This document shows positions 46,801-56,270 of a stretch of DNA of 64,000 nucleotides, piece by piece. The notes beneath the pieces were generated by a model, which did no database searches, had not been told where the DNA came from, and was given only the letters and a program-made list of their open reading frames with translations. The position numbers and the translations under genes were made by a program. The stretch spans positions 3,410,001 through 3,474,000 of the forward strand of contig NZ_CP067395.1 of NCBI RefSeq assembly GCF_017355525.1. The letters run 5' to 3'. The DNA is from Lysobacter enzymogenes. Lineage in GTDB: Bacteria; Pseudomonadota; Gammaproteobacteria; Xanthomonadales; Xanthomonadaceae. Numbering within the stretch: the first letter of the stretch is position 1; the number at the start of each line of letters is the position of its first letter.

Positions 46801-48150
46801 TTATTGCGCGCGCTGCAGCAGGTAAGTGAAATCCGAGGTCAACCCGGTCGTCATCGTCGCGTTGTTGTGGCAGTCCATGCAGCTCGACGAGGCGCGCGGC
46901 ACGCGGCCCTGGATGTAGGTTTCCAACGTGGTGTTGGCGAGGAAGGCCGGCGCCGGGTTGCCGGTGGGATCGATCGGATTCTTGGCGTTGGTCGGCCACT
47001 GCGTGCTGATCAGCTCGTAGTTGGCCCAGACCGTGCCCGGGTAGTTCTTGCTCAGCAGCGCCTGATAGGTCGCGTTGAGCCGCTTGGTCGAATCGGTCAG
47101 CGCAATCTCGCGCATCACCTGGGTCGGCTGGGTGTAGGCGTTGTTCGGATTCCACGGCCGCGGCGGCGGCTGGTTGACCTGGCAGGTGGTGCAGGCCTTG
47201 TTGTAGAAGTTGTAGTGGGCCTTGTCGATCGGCTCGCCCTGGGTCGGCACGTTGTCGACGTGCTCGAAGCTCGACCACACCCACTGCGGCTCGCCCTGGG
47301 TCTTGTGCGCGATGTGCAGGCCGACCAGGCCCACGGTTTGCAGCTTGCACGCCGCCTGCACGCCCTCGTGTTCGCCGGGATTGGTGTAGACCAGCGCCTT
47401 GGCGGTGTGGAAGCGGGCGGCGACGTCGTTGGCGCCGAGCACCTTCCAGGCCGACTTGACCATTATCGCGCCGACCTGTTTCGAGTTCGGCGGCAAGGCG
47501 AAATTCGCCGGCTTGCCGAACTTCTTCTGTCCGGCCGCGCTGTACAGGCCGTTGCTGACGATGTTGTCGAACATGTCCTGGTTGGTCAGGATCGCGAAGC
47601 GCACGTACTGGCCGTTCTGGTCGATCAGCGGGCCGGTCTCGAACGGTTCGCCGCTTTCGTCGAGCACGTTCGGGGTCTTGCCGACCTGGGTCAGATGCAA
47701 GGTCGCATCGCCCAGGCCCTTGCACACCGCCGGCGGCGGCGTGTCCTGGCCCCACGGCGGCGGGGTCGCGCCGCCGGGCAGGAAGATCTCGCGGCTTTCC
47801 TTCCAGTTCTCCCACACCGTCGGCACGTCCGGGCCGATGGTCGCGCCGGGCTTGGGATTGCCGTCGGGCCCGGCCGGCCAGTTCACTGCGATGAAGGACT
47901 GCCACGAGAACAGATCGAAATCGTCCTGCAGCGCCTGCAGGTCGGGATTGCTCTGCGGCACGCTGACGTCCTGCGGAATGGTCGAACTCAGCGGCGGCGG
48001 CGGCGGCGCGTTGTTCCACTTCTGTTGCGGGCGCGGCGGCGCGCCCGCTTCGGAGCGGACCTGGCCGTCGCTGCAGGCGCCCAGCGCGAGCGCCAGCGCG
48101 GCGGCCGCCAACGGCAGCGCGCGCGGGTAGGTGCGGAAGATGTGCGGCAT
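46801..48150 (-). CDS. Lipoprotein with a single c-type heme site, partner of the GMC dehydrogenase
   Basis: A 449-residue exported lipoprotein: MPHIFRTYPRALPLAAAALA, lipobox LGAC with Cys26. A proline-rich linker follows. Near the C-terminus CMDCH (424-428) is a c-type heme-binding site; a second CTTC at 320-323 is followed by Gln instead of His. The body (DDFDLFSWQSFIAVNWPAGP; WVWSSFEHVDNVPT; TLETYIQGRVPRASSS) is not the triheme cytochrome usually encoded with these dehydrogenases. It probably takes electrons from the dehydrogenase at the membrane. First gene of the operon. Confidence 0.82.
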   Translation of the reverse strand: MPHIFRTYPRALPLAAAALALALGACSDGQVRSEAGAPPRPQQKWNNAPPPPPLSSTIPQDVSVPQSNPDLQALQDDFDLFSWQSFIAVNWPAGPDGNPKPGATIGPDVPTVWENWKESREIFLPGGATPPPWGQDTPPPAVCKGLGDATLHLTQVGKTPNVLDESGEPFETGPLIDQNGQYVRFAILTNQDMFDNIVSNGLYSAAGQKKFGKPANFALPPNSKQVGAIMVKSAWKVLGANDVAARFHTAKALVYTNPGEHEGVQAACKLQTVGLVGLHIAHKTQGEPQWVWSSFEHVDNVPTQGEPIDKAHYNFYNKACTTCQVNQPPPRPWNPNNAYTQPTQVMREIALTDSTKRLNATYQALLSKNYPGTVWANYELISTQWPTNAKNPIDPTGNPAPAFLANTTLETYIQGRVPRASSSCMDCHNNATMTTGLTSDFTYLLQRAQ

Positions 48151-48655
48151 GTACGGGCCCCTGTGCTCCTCGATGGACGCAGCGGAGGCTTCCGCTGCGC
48201 GGCGAGGCGGCCCGGGCGCGTTCGCCGGCACGCGCGCACGCGCCCGTGCGGGCGCGGCGACGTCGGCTGGCTGGCGATGCGCGGGCTGCTTCGCGTCGGG
48301 GACGCACGCTAACCGCGCGCACGCGGCAAAAGTGCGATAGCGCAAGCAAAAGCCGCGCGAACCGCGCAAGCGCGACTTCGTCCGGCGCATTTGTCCTCGG
48401 CGCGGACGCGATTGCGTATGAACCTGTGGGGCGCTGCGGCCCGCGCGCGCGCAGCGCGCCAAGCGCAGTGAGCGTGGGTGAGGCCTGTTGCATCGCAGCG
48501 CGGTTATGCGCGAACGCGCGCCGTCGCGCCGCGTCGGCGGCGCCGCCCGCGGCTAGCGCCGGCGCACGCAAAAAGGCGCCGGACCGAAGTCCGGCGCCCC
48601 GAAGAACGACCCGCGCCGCATGCGCACGGCGCGCGCCGTCTACCCGATGCGCGGC
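48151..48655. other. Intergenic region, 505 bp, between heme-lipoprotein and protease genes
   Basis: No convincing gene. Composition is GC-rich and low in structure apart from the protease terminator near its right end. The promoter of the dehydrogenase operon must lie here; AAAGTGCGATAGCGC around 48330 is the least GC-rich stretch, but I cannot name a promoter with confidence. Confidence 0.6.
48570..48598 (-). terminator. Rho-independent terminator of the S8 protease gene
   Basis: Perfect 10-bp arms GGCGCCGGAC and GTCCGGCGCC around CGAA, followed on the minus strand by TTTTT. It lies 57 bp downstream of the protease stop. This is the clearest intrinsic terminator in the window. Confidence 0.9.
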
Positions 48656-51109
48656 TTATTTCGCCGCGCAGGCCGTGCTGTTGTCGCTGCGCAGCTGGTC
48701 GTAGCTCTTCTGCCCCGCCGGCAGCGGGCTGGCCTGCGCCGGCAGCAAGGCGCGGTACTTGCCGTCGTAGGTCGCCGACAGGAAGCAGGCTTCCGAGTTG
48801 GCGTGGAACTTCAAGCGGCCGTTGCCGTAGCTGCTGTCGAAACCGGCCGCGCCCAGATCGTTGCCGCCGGTGCTGGCCACGTACACCAGCGAGTCGTAGG
48901 TCGAATCGGACAGGTCGATGTTGCGCTGCTTCAGCAACGCGGCGCGCGCGTCCTTTTGCGCCTGGGTCGCGCCGGCCGGCAACGGCGCCGGCACGGTGGC
49001 GTTGGTCAGCTGGCGCTGGTGCTGCAAGCCCAGCAGCGCCAGCGCGGCCACGTGCGGCGTCGCCGAGGAGGTGCCGTTGAACTCGTTGTCGCCGTAGGAC
49101 ACGGTGTCGACGTTGGCGAAGTTGGCCAGGTCGGGCTTGGCGTTGCCCGCGGCCTGCCCGGCCGGGCGCGCGCCGCCGGCGGCGAGCACCGGGCCGCGCG
49201 AGCTGTAGCTCTCCAGGTTCGAGGTCGCCGCATCCAGCGCCGCCACCGTGATCACGCTGGCCGAGTCGGCCGGATGCACCAGCGAGCGTTCGTTCTGGCC
49301 GTACTGGAAGCTGTGCAGGCCGCCGCTCATCAGGCGCAGGAAGTTGCTGGCGCCGGCGGTCTTGCGCACGATGCGCACGCCGAACTTGCCGCCGCCGGCG
49401 AAGCGGTTGTTGAACACGCCGTCGCACGCGGTCGTCTTGGTGTTCGCCGCCGGGACGACCGCGACGCGCTCCAGCGGCTGCTGGTTGGCGCCGCCGTTCT
49501 GGGCGTCGTCGGACTGGCCCACCGCGACCCAGCCGGCCGCCTGCACCACCACGGTCTTGTAGCTCCAGGTGTTCCAGTCCCATTGGCGCTGGGTCACCGC
49601 ATCGGCCCAGCGCACCAGCTCGAGCCGGTAGTCGGCGTCGGTGGTGTTGGCGCCGCCGGTCCAGTCGTTCCAGCCCAGCCACACGTCGATCTCGGTCAGG
49701 TCCTTGTCGGCCTGCGACACCGCGCCGACCGGGATGCATTCGCCGAAGCCTTCGATGCGCAGCGCGTTGATGTTGTCGGCGATGGCCACGCCGTTGCCGT
49801 CGCGGTTGCCGACCACGAAGTCCTGCAGCACGTTGGCGCCGGCGCCGGCGGTGCTGTCGTCGTCCCAGTGCTTCTGCGCCTCGTTGCCGGCGGCGTTGAG
49901 GATCAGCACGCCGTTGCGCGCGGCCGCCTCGATCGCGTCGTACAGGCCCTTGAGGTTGCTGCCGGTGCCGGTGCCGTCGCCCGGCGCGTACAGCGACATG
50001 CCCTGCGACGCGGTCAGCACCTGCGCGCGCGGCTCGCCCTGCGGCTGGTTCAGCGCGTTGAGGTTGGCCGCGTCCTGGATGCCCTTGACCCAGTCGGCGG
50101 TCTGGCCGGCGTCGTAGATGCGGAATTTCGCCGCCGGCGCGATGTCGTAGACGATCTCGACCACGGCGTTGCCGTGCTTCTGCTTGGTGTAGCCGAACGC
50201 GCCGGCGGCCGGCTTGAACAGGCTGACCTTGTCGGCGACCGCGGCGGTGTTCTTCGGCCACTCGTCGGCGTCCTGCAGCGCCTTGACTTCGCCGGCGGTG
50301 TCGGCGAACTGGTCGAACACGGCGATGGTCAGGCCTTCGCCTTTCAGATCGCGGCGCAGGCCGGCATCGAGCCCGGCGTAGTTGCCGAGCGAGCGCAGCT
50401 GATCGAGGTTGCTGGCGGTGGCGCCGTCGCTGAACGCCGCGGTGCGCGGCATCGCCAGCAGCGACACCTGCGCCACTTCGCGCAGGCCCGCGACCCATTC
50501 CAGCCGCGCCAGCGGCACGAACGCTTCCAGGCTCGGCGAGCCGTTGATCTTTTCCACTTGCAGGCCGGCGCCGCGCAGGGTTTCGCGCAGCGAGGTGGCG
50601 GCGCGGTCGAGCAGGCTGGCGTTGGCGACGATGTCCTGGCCCACGGCCAGATTGACGTTGACCTTGACCCGCTCGCCGTCGCGATAGCGCGAGGGGATGC
50701 CGGCGCTGTCGAGCGCGGCGATCTGCGCCGACGCGGTCGCGGCGCTGTAGGCGGCGCTGCCGGTCGCGCTGCGGCCGGCGGCGCGCTGCGCGGCCGGATC
50801 GGCGGCGAAGGCTTGCAGCGCCTGCAACAGCTGGCCGGCGCCGAGCTTGGCCTGGGCCGGGTTCAACGGCACCGGCGCGGTCGCGGCGACCGCGCGCACC
50901 GGCGCGCCGCTGCTCGACGGCGCCGAGGCCGACGGCGCGGCCGCGCCTGCGAGCGGGCCCGAGGCCGGCGCGCCGCCGAGCGTCGGCGCGGCGGTGCCGC
51001 GCGCGGCCGTCTGTGCGGTCGCGCCATCCTGCGCGGCCCACAGCAACGCCGTGGCGCAAGCGGCGGTCAGGCCGAGCACGGCGAATTTCTTCGAAGCAAG
51101 CTTGTTCAT
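48656..51109 (-). CDS. Secreted S8 (subtilisin-like) serine protease
   Basis: An 817-residue exported protease. The signal peptide ends near ATA-QTA (residues 1-33), followed by an alanine/serine-rich stretch and a prodomain to about residue 255. Catalytic Asp266 lies in LTIAVFDQFAD (not the usual DTG), His312 in KQKHGNAVVEIV, oxyanion Asn409 in LNAAGNE, and Ser681 in FNGTSSATPHVAAL. An insert of roughly 150 residues between Asn409 and Ser681 looks like a separate beta domain (ECIPVG...DIWLGWNDWTGG type). The ATG at 51109 has an AGGA site. It may be controlled by the AraC-type regulator encoded next door. Confidence 0.9.
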   Translation of the reverse strand: MNKLASKKFAVLGLTAACATALLWAAQDGATAQTAARGTAAPTLGGAPASGPLAGAAAPSASAPSSSGAPVRAVAATAPVPLNPAQAKLGAGQLLQALQAFAADPAAQRAAGRSATGSAAYSAATASAQIAALDSAGIPSRYRDGERVKVNVNLAVGQDIVANASLLDRAATSLRETLRGAGLQVEKINGSPSLEAFVPLARLEWVAGLREVAQVSLLAMPRTAAFSDGATASNLDQLRSLGNYAGLDAGLRRDLKGEGLTIAVFDQFADTAGEVKALQDADEWPKNTAAVADKVSLFKPAAGAFGYTKQKHGNAVVEIVYDIAPAAKFRIYDAGQTADWVKGIQDAANLNALNQPQGEPRAQVLTASQGMSLYAPGDGTGTGSNLKGLYDAIEAAARNGVLILNAAGNEAQKHWDDDSTAGAGANVLQDFVVGNRDGNGVAIADNINALRIEGFGECIPVGAVSQADKDLTEIDVWLGWNDWTGGANTTDADYRLELVRWADAVTQRQWDWNTWSYKTVVVQAAGWVAVGQSDDAQNGGANQQPLERVAVVPAANTKTTACDGVFNNRFAGGGKFGVRIVRKTAGASNFLRLMSGGLHSFQYGQNERSLVHPADSASVITVAALDAATSNLESYSSRGPVLAAGGARPAGQAAGNAKPDLANFANVDTVSYGDNEFNGTSSATPHVAALALLGLQHQRQLTNATVPAPLPAGATQAQKDARAALLKQRNIDLSDSTYDSLVYVASTGGNDLGAAGFDSSYGNGRLKFHANSEACFLSATYDGKYRALLPAQASPLPAGQKSYDQLRSDNSTACAAK

Positions 51110-51494
51110 TAACCGATTCCTGTCAGCGGATGGACGGGCTGTGTGCGCCAACCGAACGCGCGCAGTCGCCCGCTTCGCCACGCCCGGCCTCGCGATCGGG
51201 GTGCGAAAAAAATAGTCGGTGGGTTCGAGTGCAGTAAGTACGTACTTTTGCTGCGCTCACAAACACAAACGCATCGATTGCGCGATCACCCTACGCAGGC
51301 GGCGCAGTTCCTAAAGAACGAATCGGCATGAAACAAGGGATAGGGAGATGCGGCGGGGCTGCGTTGCGACTGGATTCGGCACAGGCGCGCAGCGACGCAG
51401 CGATTTCGTTCAGAGATCCGAACACGTCTGCGAACCGGCGACGTCGACGGGCCCGACCGTTTCATCGGCAACGGTCGCGCCGCGGCGGCCCGGC
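51110..51494. other. Upstream region of the S8 protease, with a 12-bp palindrome
   Basis: A 385-bp gap between the AraC gene stop and the protease start, both on the minus strand. AAGTACGTACTT at 51236-51247 is a perfect palindrome in an A/T-richer pocket and lies 127 bp upstream of the protease ATG, a position fit for a regulator site. No small gene is supported. Confidence 0.5.
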
Positions 51495-52436
51495 TCAGCC
51501 CTGCGGCGCGCCTCGGGCCAGGATCACTTCCGCGCGCGGCGGCGCGCCGAACAGGCGCTTGTACTCGCGCGAGAACTGCGACGGGCTCTCGTAGCCGACC
51601 CGGTGCGCGGCGGTCACCGCTTCCATGCCGTCGATCATCATCAGCCGGCGCGCCTCGTGCAGGCGCAGGTGCTTCTGGAATTGCAGCGGCGACATCGTGG
51701 TCACCGCCTTGAACTGGTGGTGCAGCGACGAAGTGCTCATGTGCAGTTCGTCGGCGAGGTCGTCGATGCACAGCGGCAGCAGATAGCGCTGGCGCAGCAT
51801 CGTCACCGCCTTGGCGATGCGGCTGGAACGGCTGTCGTTGAGCGCCAGCGTGCGCAGGCGGTGGCCGAGGTCGCCCATCAGCACGCGGTAGAAGATTTCG
51901 CGCAGCGCCATCGGCGCGAGCACCGGCAGATCCTGCGGCGTGTCGAGCAGGCGCATCAGCCGCAGCACCGCGTCCATCAGCGTGGTGTTGATCCGCGCCG
52001 CGTACAGGCCGAGGTCGACGCCGCTGTGTTCGTTCGGCGGCGCCTGCCCGGCATCGACGATCAGGCGCGCGATCTCGGCCGGATCGATGTCGATGCGCAG
52101 GCACAGGTAGGGTTTGTCGGGCGTGGCCTCGATGACCTGGCCGATCATCGGCAAGGTCACCGACACCACCAGGTAGTTCAGCGGGTCGTAGTGGTAGACG
52201 CGGTCGGACAGCGTCACCACCTTGCGGCCCTGCGCGACCACGCACAGGCGCGGCTCGTATACCGACGGCGAGCACTCGGTCGGCCCGCCCATCCGGATCA
52301 GATGCAGCTGGCGCACCCGGGTGCCGTGGACGCCGTCGCCGGCGACCGTCAATCGGGCAATCCGGTCGACCAGCTCGGCCTGCGCCGCGCAGTGCCCGCG
52401 CTGGGCGATGGTGTCGGCGGAAGTATTGGCGCTCAT
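51495..52436 (-). CDS. AraC-family transcriptional regulator
   Basis: A 313-residue regulator. The N-terminal domain (about residues 20-190) is of the AraC_N type (PSVYEPRLCVVAQGRKVVTL; YDPLNYLVVSVTLPMIGQVI), a cupin-like effector domain. The C-terminal double HTH has LCIDDLADELHMSTSSLHHQF and AHRVGYESPSQFSREYKRLFG. Homologs often control a divergent oxidoreductase or efflux gene. Here the RND operon is divergent across 612 bp and the protease is downstream; either may be its target. The effector is unknown. Confidence 0.9.
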   Translation of the reverse strand: MSANTSADTIAQRGHCAAQAELVDRIARLTVAGDGVHGTRVRQLHLIRMGGPTECSPSVYEPRLCVVAQGRKVVTLSDRVYHYDPLNYLVVSVTLPMIGQVIEATPDKPYLCLRIDIDPAEIARLIVDAGQAPPNEHSGVDLGLYAARINTTLMDAVLRLMRLLDTPQDLPVLAPMALREIFYRVLMGDLGHRLRTLALNDSRSSRIAKAVTMLRQRYLLPLCIDDLADELHMSTSSLHHQFKAVTTMSPLQFQKHLRLHEARRLMMIDGMEAVTAAHRVGYESPSQFSREYKRLFGAPPRAEVILARGAPQG

Positions 52437-53048
52437 GGCTTCCCGGGGACGGGCGGACGGCTGGGATTATCGGTACGAATCTGGCCTGAGACTGTGCCGC
52501 TTCGGCCGAATTGCAGGATCGGGCAACGATGCGGCAGTAATGTACTAACGCGGTGGCGTTTTCGAGCCTAATTTAATCCTAACCCCCAGCGGCCCCCGCC
52601 GCCGGCCCTGCCGGCGCGGACCGGTGGGCGGCGGCCCGGCAGCGCCGTCCCGCGGGACGCGCGCGGCCGCGGCCGGCGCGCCGGTCAGGATCACCCCGGC
52701 CAAAATCGCGCCGGCCAGGGGCCGCCGGCGAGCCGGCGCCCGCGCCGCCGATCCGCCCTGCCAGCGAGAGCACGCCAGCCCCGGGAACCCATAGCCAACC
52801 GCTCGCCCTGAGCCAGCCCGCGCTGAACCGGCCATCGTCCGCCGCCATGCACGGCTGACGAATTTGTCAGCGCAGCGACAGCCTCGCGTATGCGCGCGGC
52901 GCCTACAGTGCGACGGCCGCCTACGTCCGTCGTGCATCCGCCGCAGCGTTGCGGCACGCATACGAATCATTCCACCCGGCCCGGCTGCTCGACGGCCGCG
53001 CGGCGTGGACACTCCGCACCACCGATCCAGCCGTCGGAACCTCACACG
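52437..53048. other. Divergent intergenic region between AraC and RND genes, 612 bp
   Basis: No supported gene. The half near AraC holds the only A/T-rich patch (AATTTAATCCTAA around 52570). The remainder is proline/arginine-coding-like GC-rich sequence without family matches. Promoters of both genes are expected here. Confidence 0.5.
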
Positions 53049-56000
53049 ATGTGGATAGTCCAATACGCGCTCAGCCGCCGATACACCATCGGCGTCCTGG
53101 CGATCCTGATCCTGCTGTTCGGCGTGCTGTCGGCGCGCAAGATGCCGACCGACATCCTGCCGGAAGTCGGCATTCCCTCGGTCAACCTGGTGTGGACCTA
53201 TAGCGGCCTGCCGGCCGCGGACGTCGCCGCGAAGATGACCTCGTTCTCCGAGGCGGCGATCCTCAACACCGTCGACGACCTCAAGGAAGTGCGCTCGGAG
53301 ACGCTCAACGGCGCCAGCATCGTGCGCATCGACTTCCAGCCCACGGTCAGCCTCGACCGCGCGCTGGTGCAGATCACCTCGGTCTCGCAGACGATCCTGC
53401 GGCGCATGCCGCCGGGCACCTCGCCGCCGCTGGTGGTGCGCAACAACGTCTCGTCCACGCCGGTGCTGCAGCTGGTGCTGTCGTCGGATTCGCTGACCGA
53501 AGCCCAGCTCTACGACTACGCGCGCCTGCAACTGCGCTCGCAGATCCAGACCATCCCCGGCATCCGCATGACCCTGCCGTACGGCGGCGCGCCGCGGCAG
53601 ATCATGGTCGACCTGGATCCGGCGCGGCTGCAGACCTACGGTCTGACCCCTGCGGATGTGACCGCGGCGCTGGAGCGCGGCAGCCCGACCCTGCCGTCGG
53701 GCTCGATCCGCGAAGGCGCGCGCGAGATGCAGATCTCGATCGACACCAGCCCGGCCACCGCGAGCGAGTTCCTCGACATTCCGGTGGCCTCGCGCGGCGG
53801 CACCGTGATCTACGTGCGCGACATCGCCTCGGTCCGCGACGGCGGCGCGCTGCAGACCAACGTGGCGCGCATGGACGGCTCCAGCGCGGTGTCGGTGGCG
53901 CTGATCAAGCTCGGCGGCGCGTCCGCGGTCGAGATCGTGCGCGCGGTGCGCGAGCGCCTGCCCGAGATCGAAGCCTCGGCGCCGCCGGGCACGCGCATCC
54001 ACGCGATCTTCGACCAGTCGGTGTTCGTCGACAACGCGATCGGCTCGATCCAGCACGAAGCGGTGCTGGTCGGCCTGCTGGTGGCGCTGGTGGTGCTGGT
54101 GTTCATCGGCTCGTGGCGCTCCAGCGCGATCGTGCTGTCGGCGATTCCGCTGGCGCTGCTGGCCTCGGTGGCGATGCTGCACGTGCTGGGCTACACCTTC
54201 AACGTGATGACCCTCGGCGGCCTGGCGCTGGCGATCGGCATCCTGGTCGACAACGCGGTGGTCGACGTCGAGAACACCAACCGCAACATCGCGCTCGGCA
54301 AGGACGTGCGCACCGCGATCCTCGACAGCGCCAAGGAAGTGGTGTTCCCGGAAATGGTCTCGACCATTTCGATCTGCATCGTGCTGACCCCGATCCTGCT
54401 GATGACCGGCCTGTCGGCGTGGGTGTTCACCCCGCTGGCGCTGGCGGTGATCTTCGCGATGCTGGCCTCGTTCCTGCTCTCGCGCACGCTGATCCCGGTG
54501 CTGTGCTACCTGCTGCTGCCGGCCGACATCCAAAGCCGCGCCAATCCGCGCTGGGCGCCGGAAAAGCTGCTGCTGGCGGTCAACCACAAGGTCGAACACG
54601 CGCTGGATTCGCTGCGCGACAAGCACCACGCGCTGCTGGTCCGGCTCGGCCACCACGGCGCGGTGCTGACCGTGATCGCGCTGCTGGTGTTCGGCGTCGG
54701 CGCGCTGGCCGCGGCGTCGCTGGGCCGCGAGTACTTCCCGCAGGTCGACGCCGGCCAGCTGCGCCTGCAGGTGCGCCTGCCGACCGGCACCCGGCTCGAG
54801 GAAACCGCGGCCAGGCTCAGCGAGATCCAGCGCGAGATCCGCGCGATCATCCCGGCCAACGAACTGCAGACCGTGTACGAGCAGATCGGCGTGCCCGACG
54901 CGATCAACCTGTCGCTGGTCGACAGCACCGTGGTCGGTTCGTTCGAAGCCGAGATCATGCTGCAGCTGCGCTCGCCGCACGCCAACAGCCACGACTATCT
55001 GGTCAAGATCCGCAAGCGCATCGCCGAACGCTTCCCGGACGTGAAGCTGTTCGAGCGTCCGCCGGACGCGACCAGCCGCACCCTCGCCGGCTCGGCCGCG
55101 GCCGCGTTCGAAGTGCGCCTGATCGGCCGCGACGTGCCCGGCAACATGGCGCTGGCGCGCGAGATCGAGAAGCGCCTGCATCAGGTGCCCGGCGCGGTCG
55201 ACATCTCGCTGCGCCAGGTGCTCGACCTGCCCGAGTATCAAGTCAAGATCGACCGCACCCGCGCCGCCCAGCTCGGCCTGGATCCGCAGCAGGCCGCGCG
55301 CGCGGTGCTGGCGGTGCTCGGCTCGGCCGGCACGGTGTCGCCGGTGTACTGGACCGACACCGTCAACGCCATCGCCTACACCGTGCAGGTGCAGGCGCCG
55401 CTGACCCAGCTGCAGGACATCGACCAGCTGATGAACTCGCCGCTGCGCATCGGCGCCAACGGCGAAGCGGTCCTGCTGCGCAACATCGCCACCGTGGTGC
55501 CGCGCAAGGTGCCGGCGAGCATCGCCCGCACCACTCTGGCGCCGACCATCAGCGTCATCGCGAACGTCGAAGGCACCGACCTGGGTTCGGTCTACGACAA
55601 GCTCAGCGCGATCACCAAGGAATTGAACGGCCAGCTCAAGCCCGGCAACCGCATCGAAATCGTCGGCCAGGCCGGCGAGATGCAGAACGCGTACGGCGAA
55701 CTCGCCGCGGGCCTGGTGATGTCGGCGATCCTGGTGTTCCTCGTGCTCGTGGTGAACTTCCAGTCGTGGATCCAGCCCGCGGTGGCCATGTCCGGCCTGC
55801 CGATCGCGATCGCCGGCGCCGCCATCGGCCTGTTCGTCACCGGCACGCCGCTGAGCGTGCCGGCGCTGATGGGCGTGATGATGGTGATCGGCGTGTCGAC
55901 CGCGAACTCGGTGCTGGTCACCAGCTTCGCCCGCGGCCTGATCGCCGACGGCCACGATCCGGAACTGGCCGCGTACGAATCCGCGGCGGTGCGTTTGCGC

Positions 56001-56270
56001 CCGGTGCTGATGACCGCCAGCGCGATGGTGCTCGGCATCATTCCGATGGCGATCGGCCTCGGCGACGGCGGCGAGCAGAACGCGCCGCTCGGCCGCGCGG
56101 TGATCGGCGGCCTGTTGTTCGGCACGCCGGCCACGCTGATCCTGGTGCCGTCGATCCTCGCCGTGGTCGGCCGCCGCCGCAAGCCGGCCGGCGGCGAAGA
56201 CGACGCCAACGCTACGACCCCCACTGCCGCCGCCACCGGCGACGGCGCCCCCGCTGGAGCCAACGCATGA
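53049..56270 (+). CDS. RND efflux transporter, inner-membrane pump subunit
   Basis: A 1073-residue proton-driven pump with 12 helices and two large periplasmic loops. It shows the RND opening WIVQYALSRRYTIGVLAILI, MPTDILPEVGIPSVNLVWTY, the TM4 proton-relay region GGLALAIGILVDNAVVDVEN (Asp pair), and the TM10-12 string LMGVMMVIGVSTANSVLVTS. The proportions match the multidrug/hydrophobic exporter group more than CzcA metal pumps. The ATG at 53049 begins the cytoplasmic N-terminus. The stop overlaps the adaptor gene (ATGA). No outer-membrane channel gene follows; a TolC-type protein from elsewhere would be needed. Confidence 0.94.
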   Translation: MWIVQYALSRRYTIGVLAILILLFGVLSARKMPTDILPEVGIPSVNLVWTYSGLPAADVAAKMTSFSEAAILNTVDDLKEVRSETLNGASIVRIDFQPTVSLDRALVQITSVSQTILRRMPPGTSPPLVVRNNVSSTPVLQLVLSSDSLTEAQLYDYARLQLRSQIQTIPGIRMTLPYGGAPRQIMVDLDPARLQTYGLTPADVTAALERGSPTLPSGSIREGAREMQISIDTSPATASEFLDIPVASRGGTVIYVRDIASVRDGGALQTNVARMDGSSAVSVALIKLGGASAVEIVRAVRERLPEIEASAPPGTRIHAIFDQSVFVDNAIGSIQHEAVLVGLLVALVVLVFIGSWRSSAIVLSAIPLALLASVAMLHVLGYTFNVMTLGGLALAIGILVDNAVVDVENTNRNIALGKDVRTAILDSAKEVVFPEMVSTISICIVLTPILLMTGLSAWVFTPLALAVIFAMLASFLLSRTLIPVLCYLLLPADIQSRANPRWAPEKLLLAVNHKVEHALDSLRDKHHALLVRLGHHGAVLTVIALLVFGVGALAAASLGREYFPQVDAGQLRLQVRLPTGTRLEETAARLSEIQREIRAIIPANELQTVYEQIGVPDAINLSLVDSTVVGSFEAEIMLQLRSPHANSHDYLVKIRKRIAERFPDVKLFERPPDATSRTLAGSAAAAFEVRLIGRDVPGNMALAREIEKRLHQVPGAVDISLRQVLDLPEYQVKIDRTRAAQLGLDPQQAARAVLAVLGSAGTVSPVYWTDTVNAIAYTVQVQAPLTQLQDIDQLMNSPLRIGANGEAVLLRNIATVVPRKVPASIARTTLAPTISVIANVEGTDLGSVYDKLSAITKELNGQLKPGNRIEIVGQAGEMQNAYGELAAGLVMSAILVFLVLVVNFQSWIQPAVAMSGLPIAIAGAAIGLFVTGTPLSVPALMGVMMVIGVSTANSVLVTSFARGLIADGHDPELAAYESAAVRLRPVLMTASAMVLGIIPMAIGLGDGGEQNAPLGRAVIGGLLFGTPATLILVPSILAVVGRRRKPAGGEDDANATTPTAAATGDGAPAGANA

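Noticed and set aside
52545..55955. A 1136-codon open frame on the minus strand opposite the RND pump
   Set aside because: Antisense shadow rich in His/Arg/Asp/Gln; the plus strand encodes an unmistakable RND transporter.
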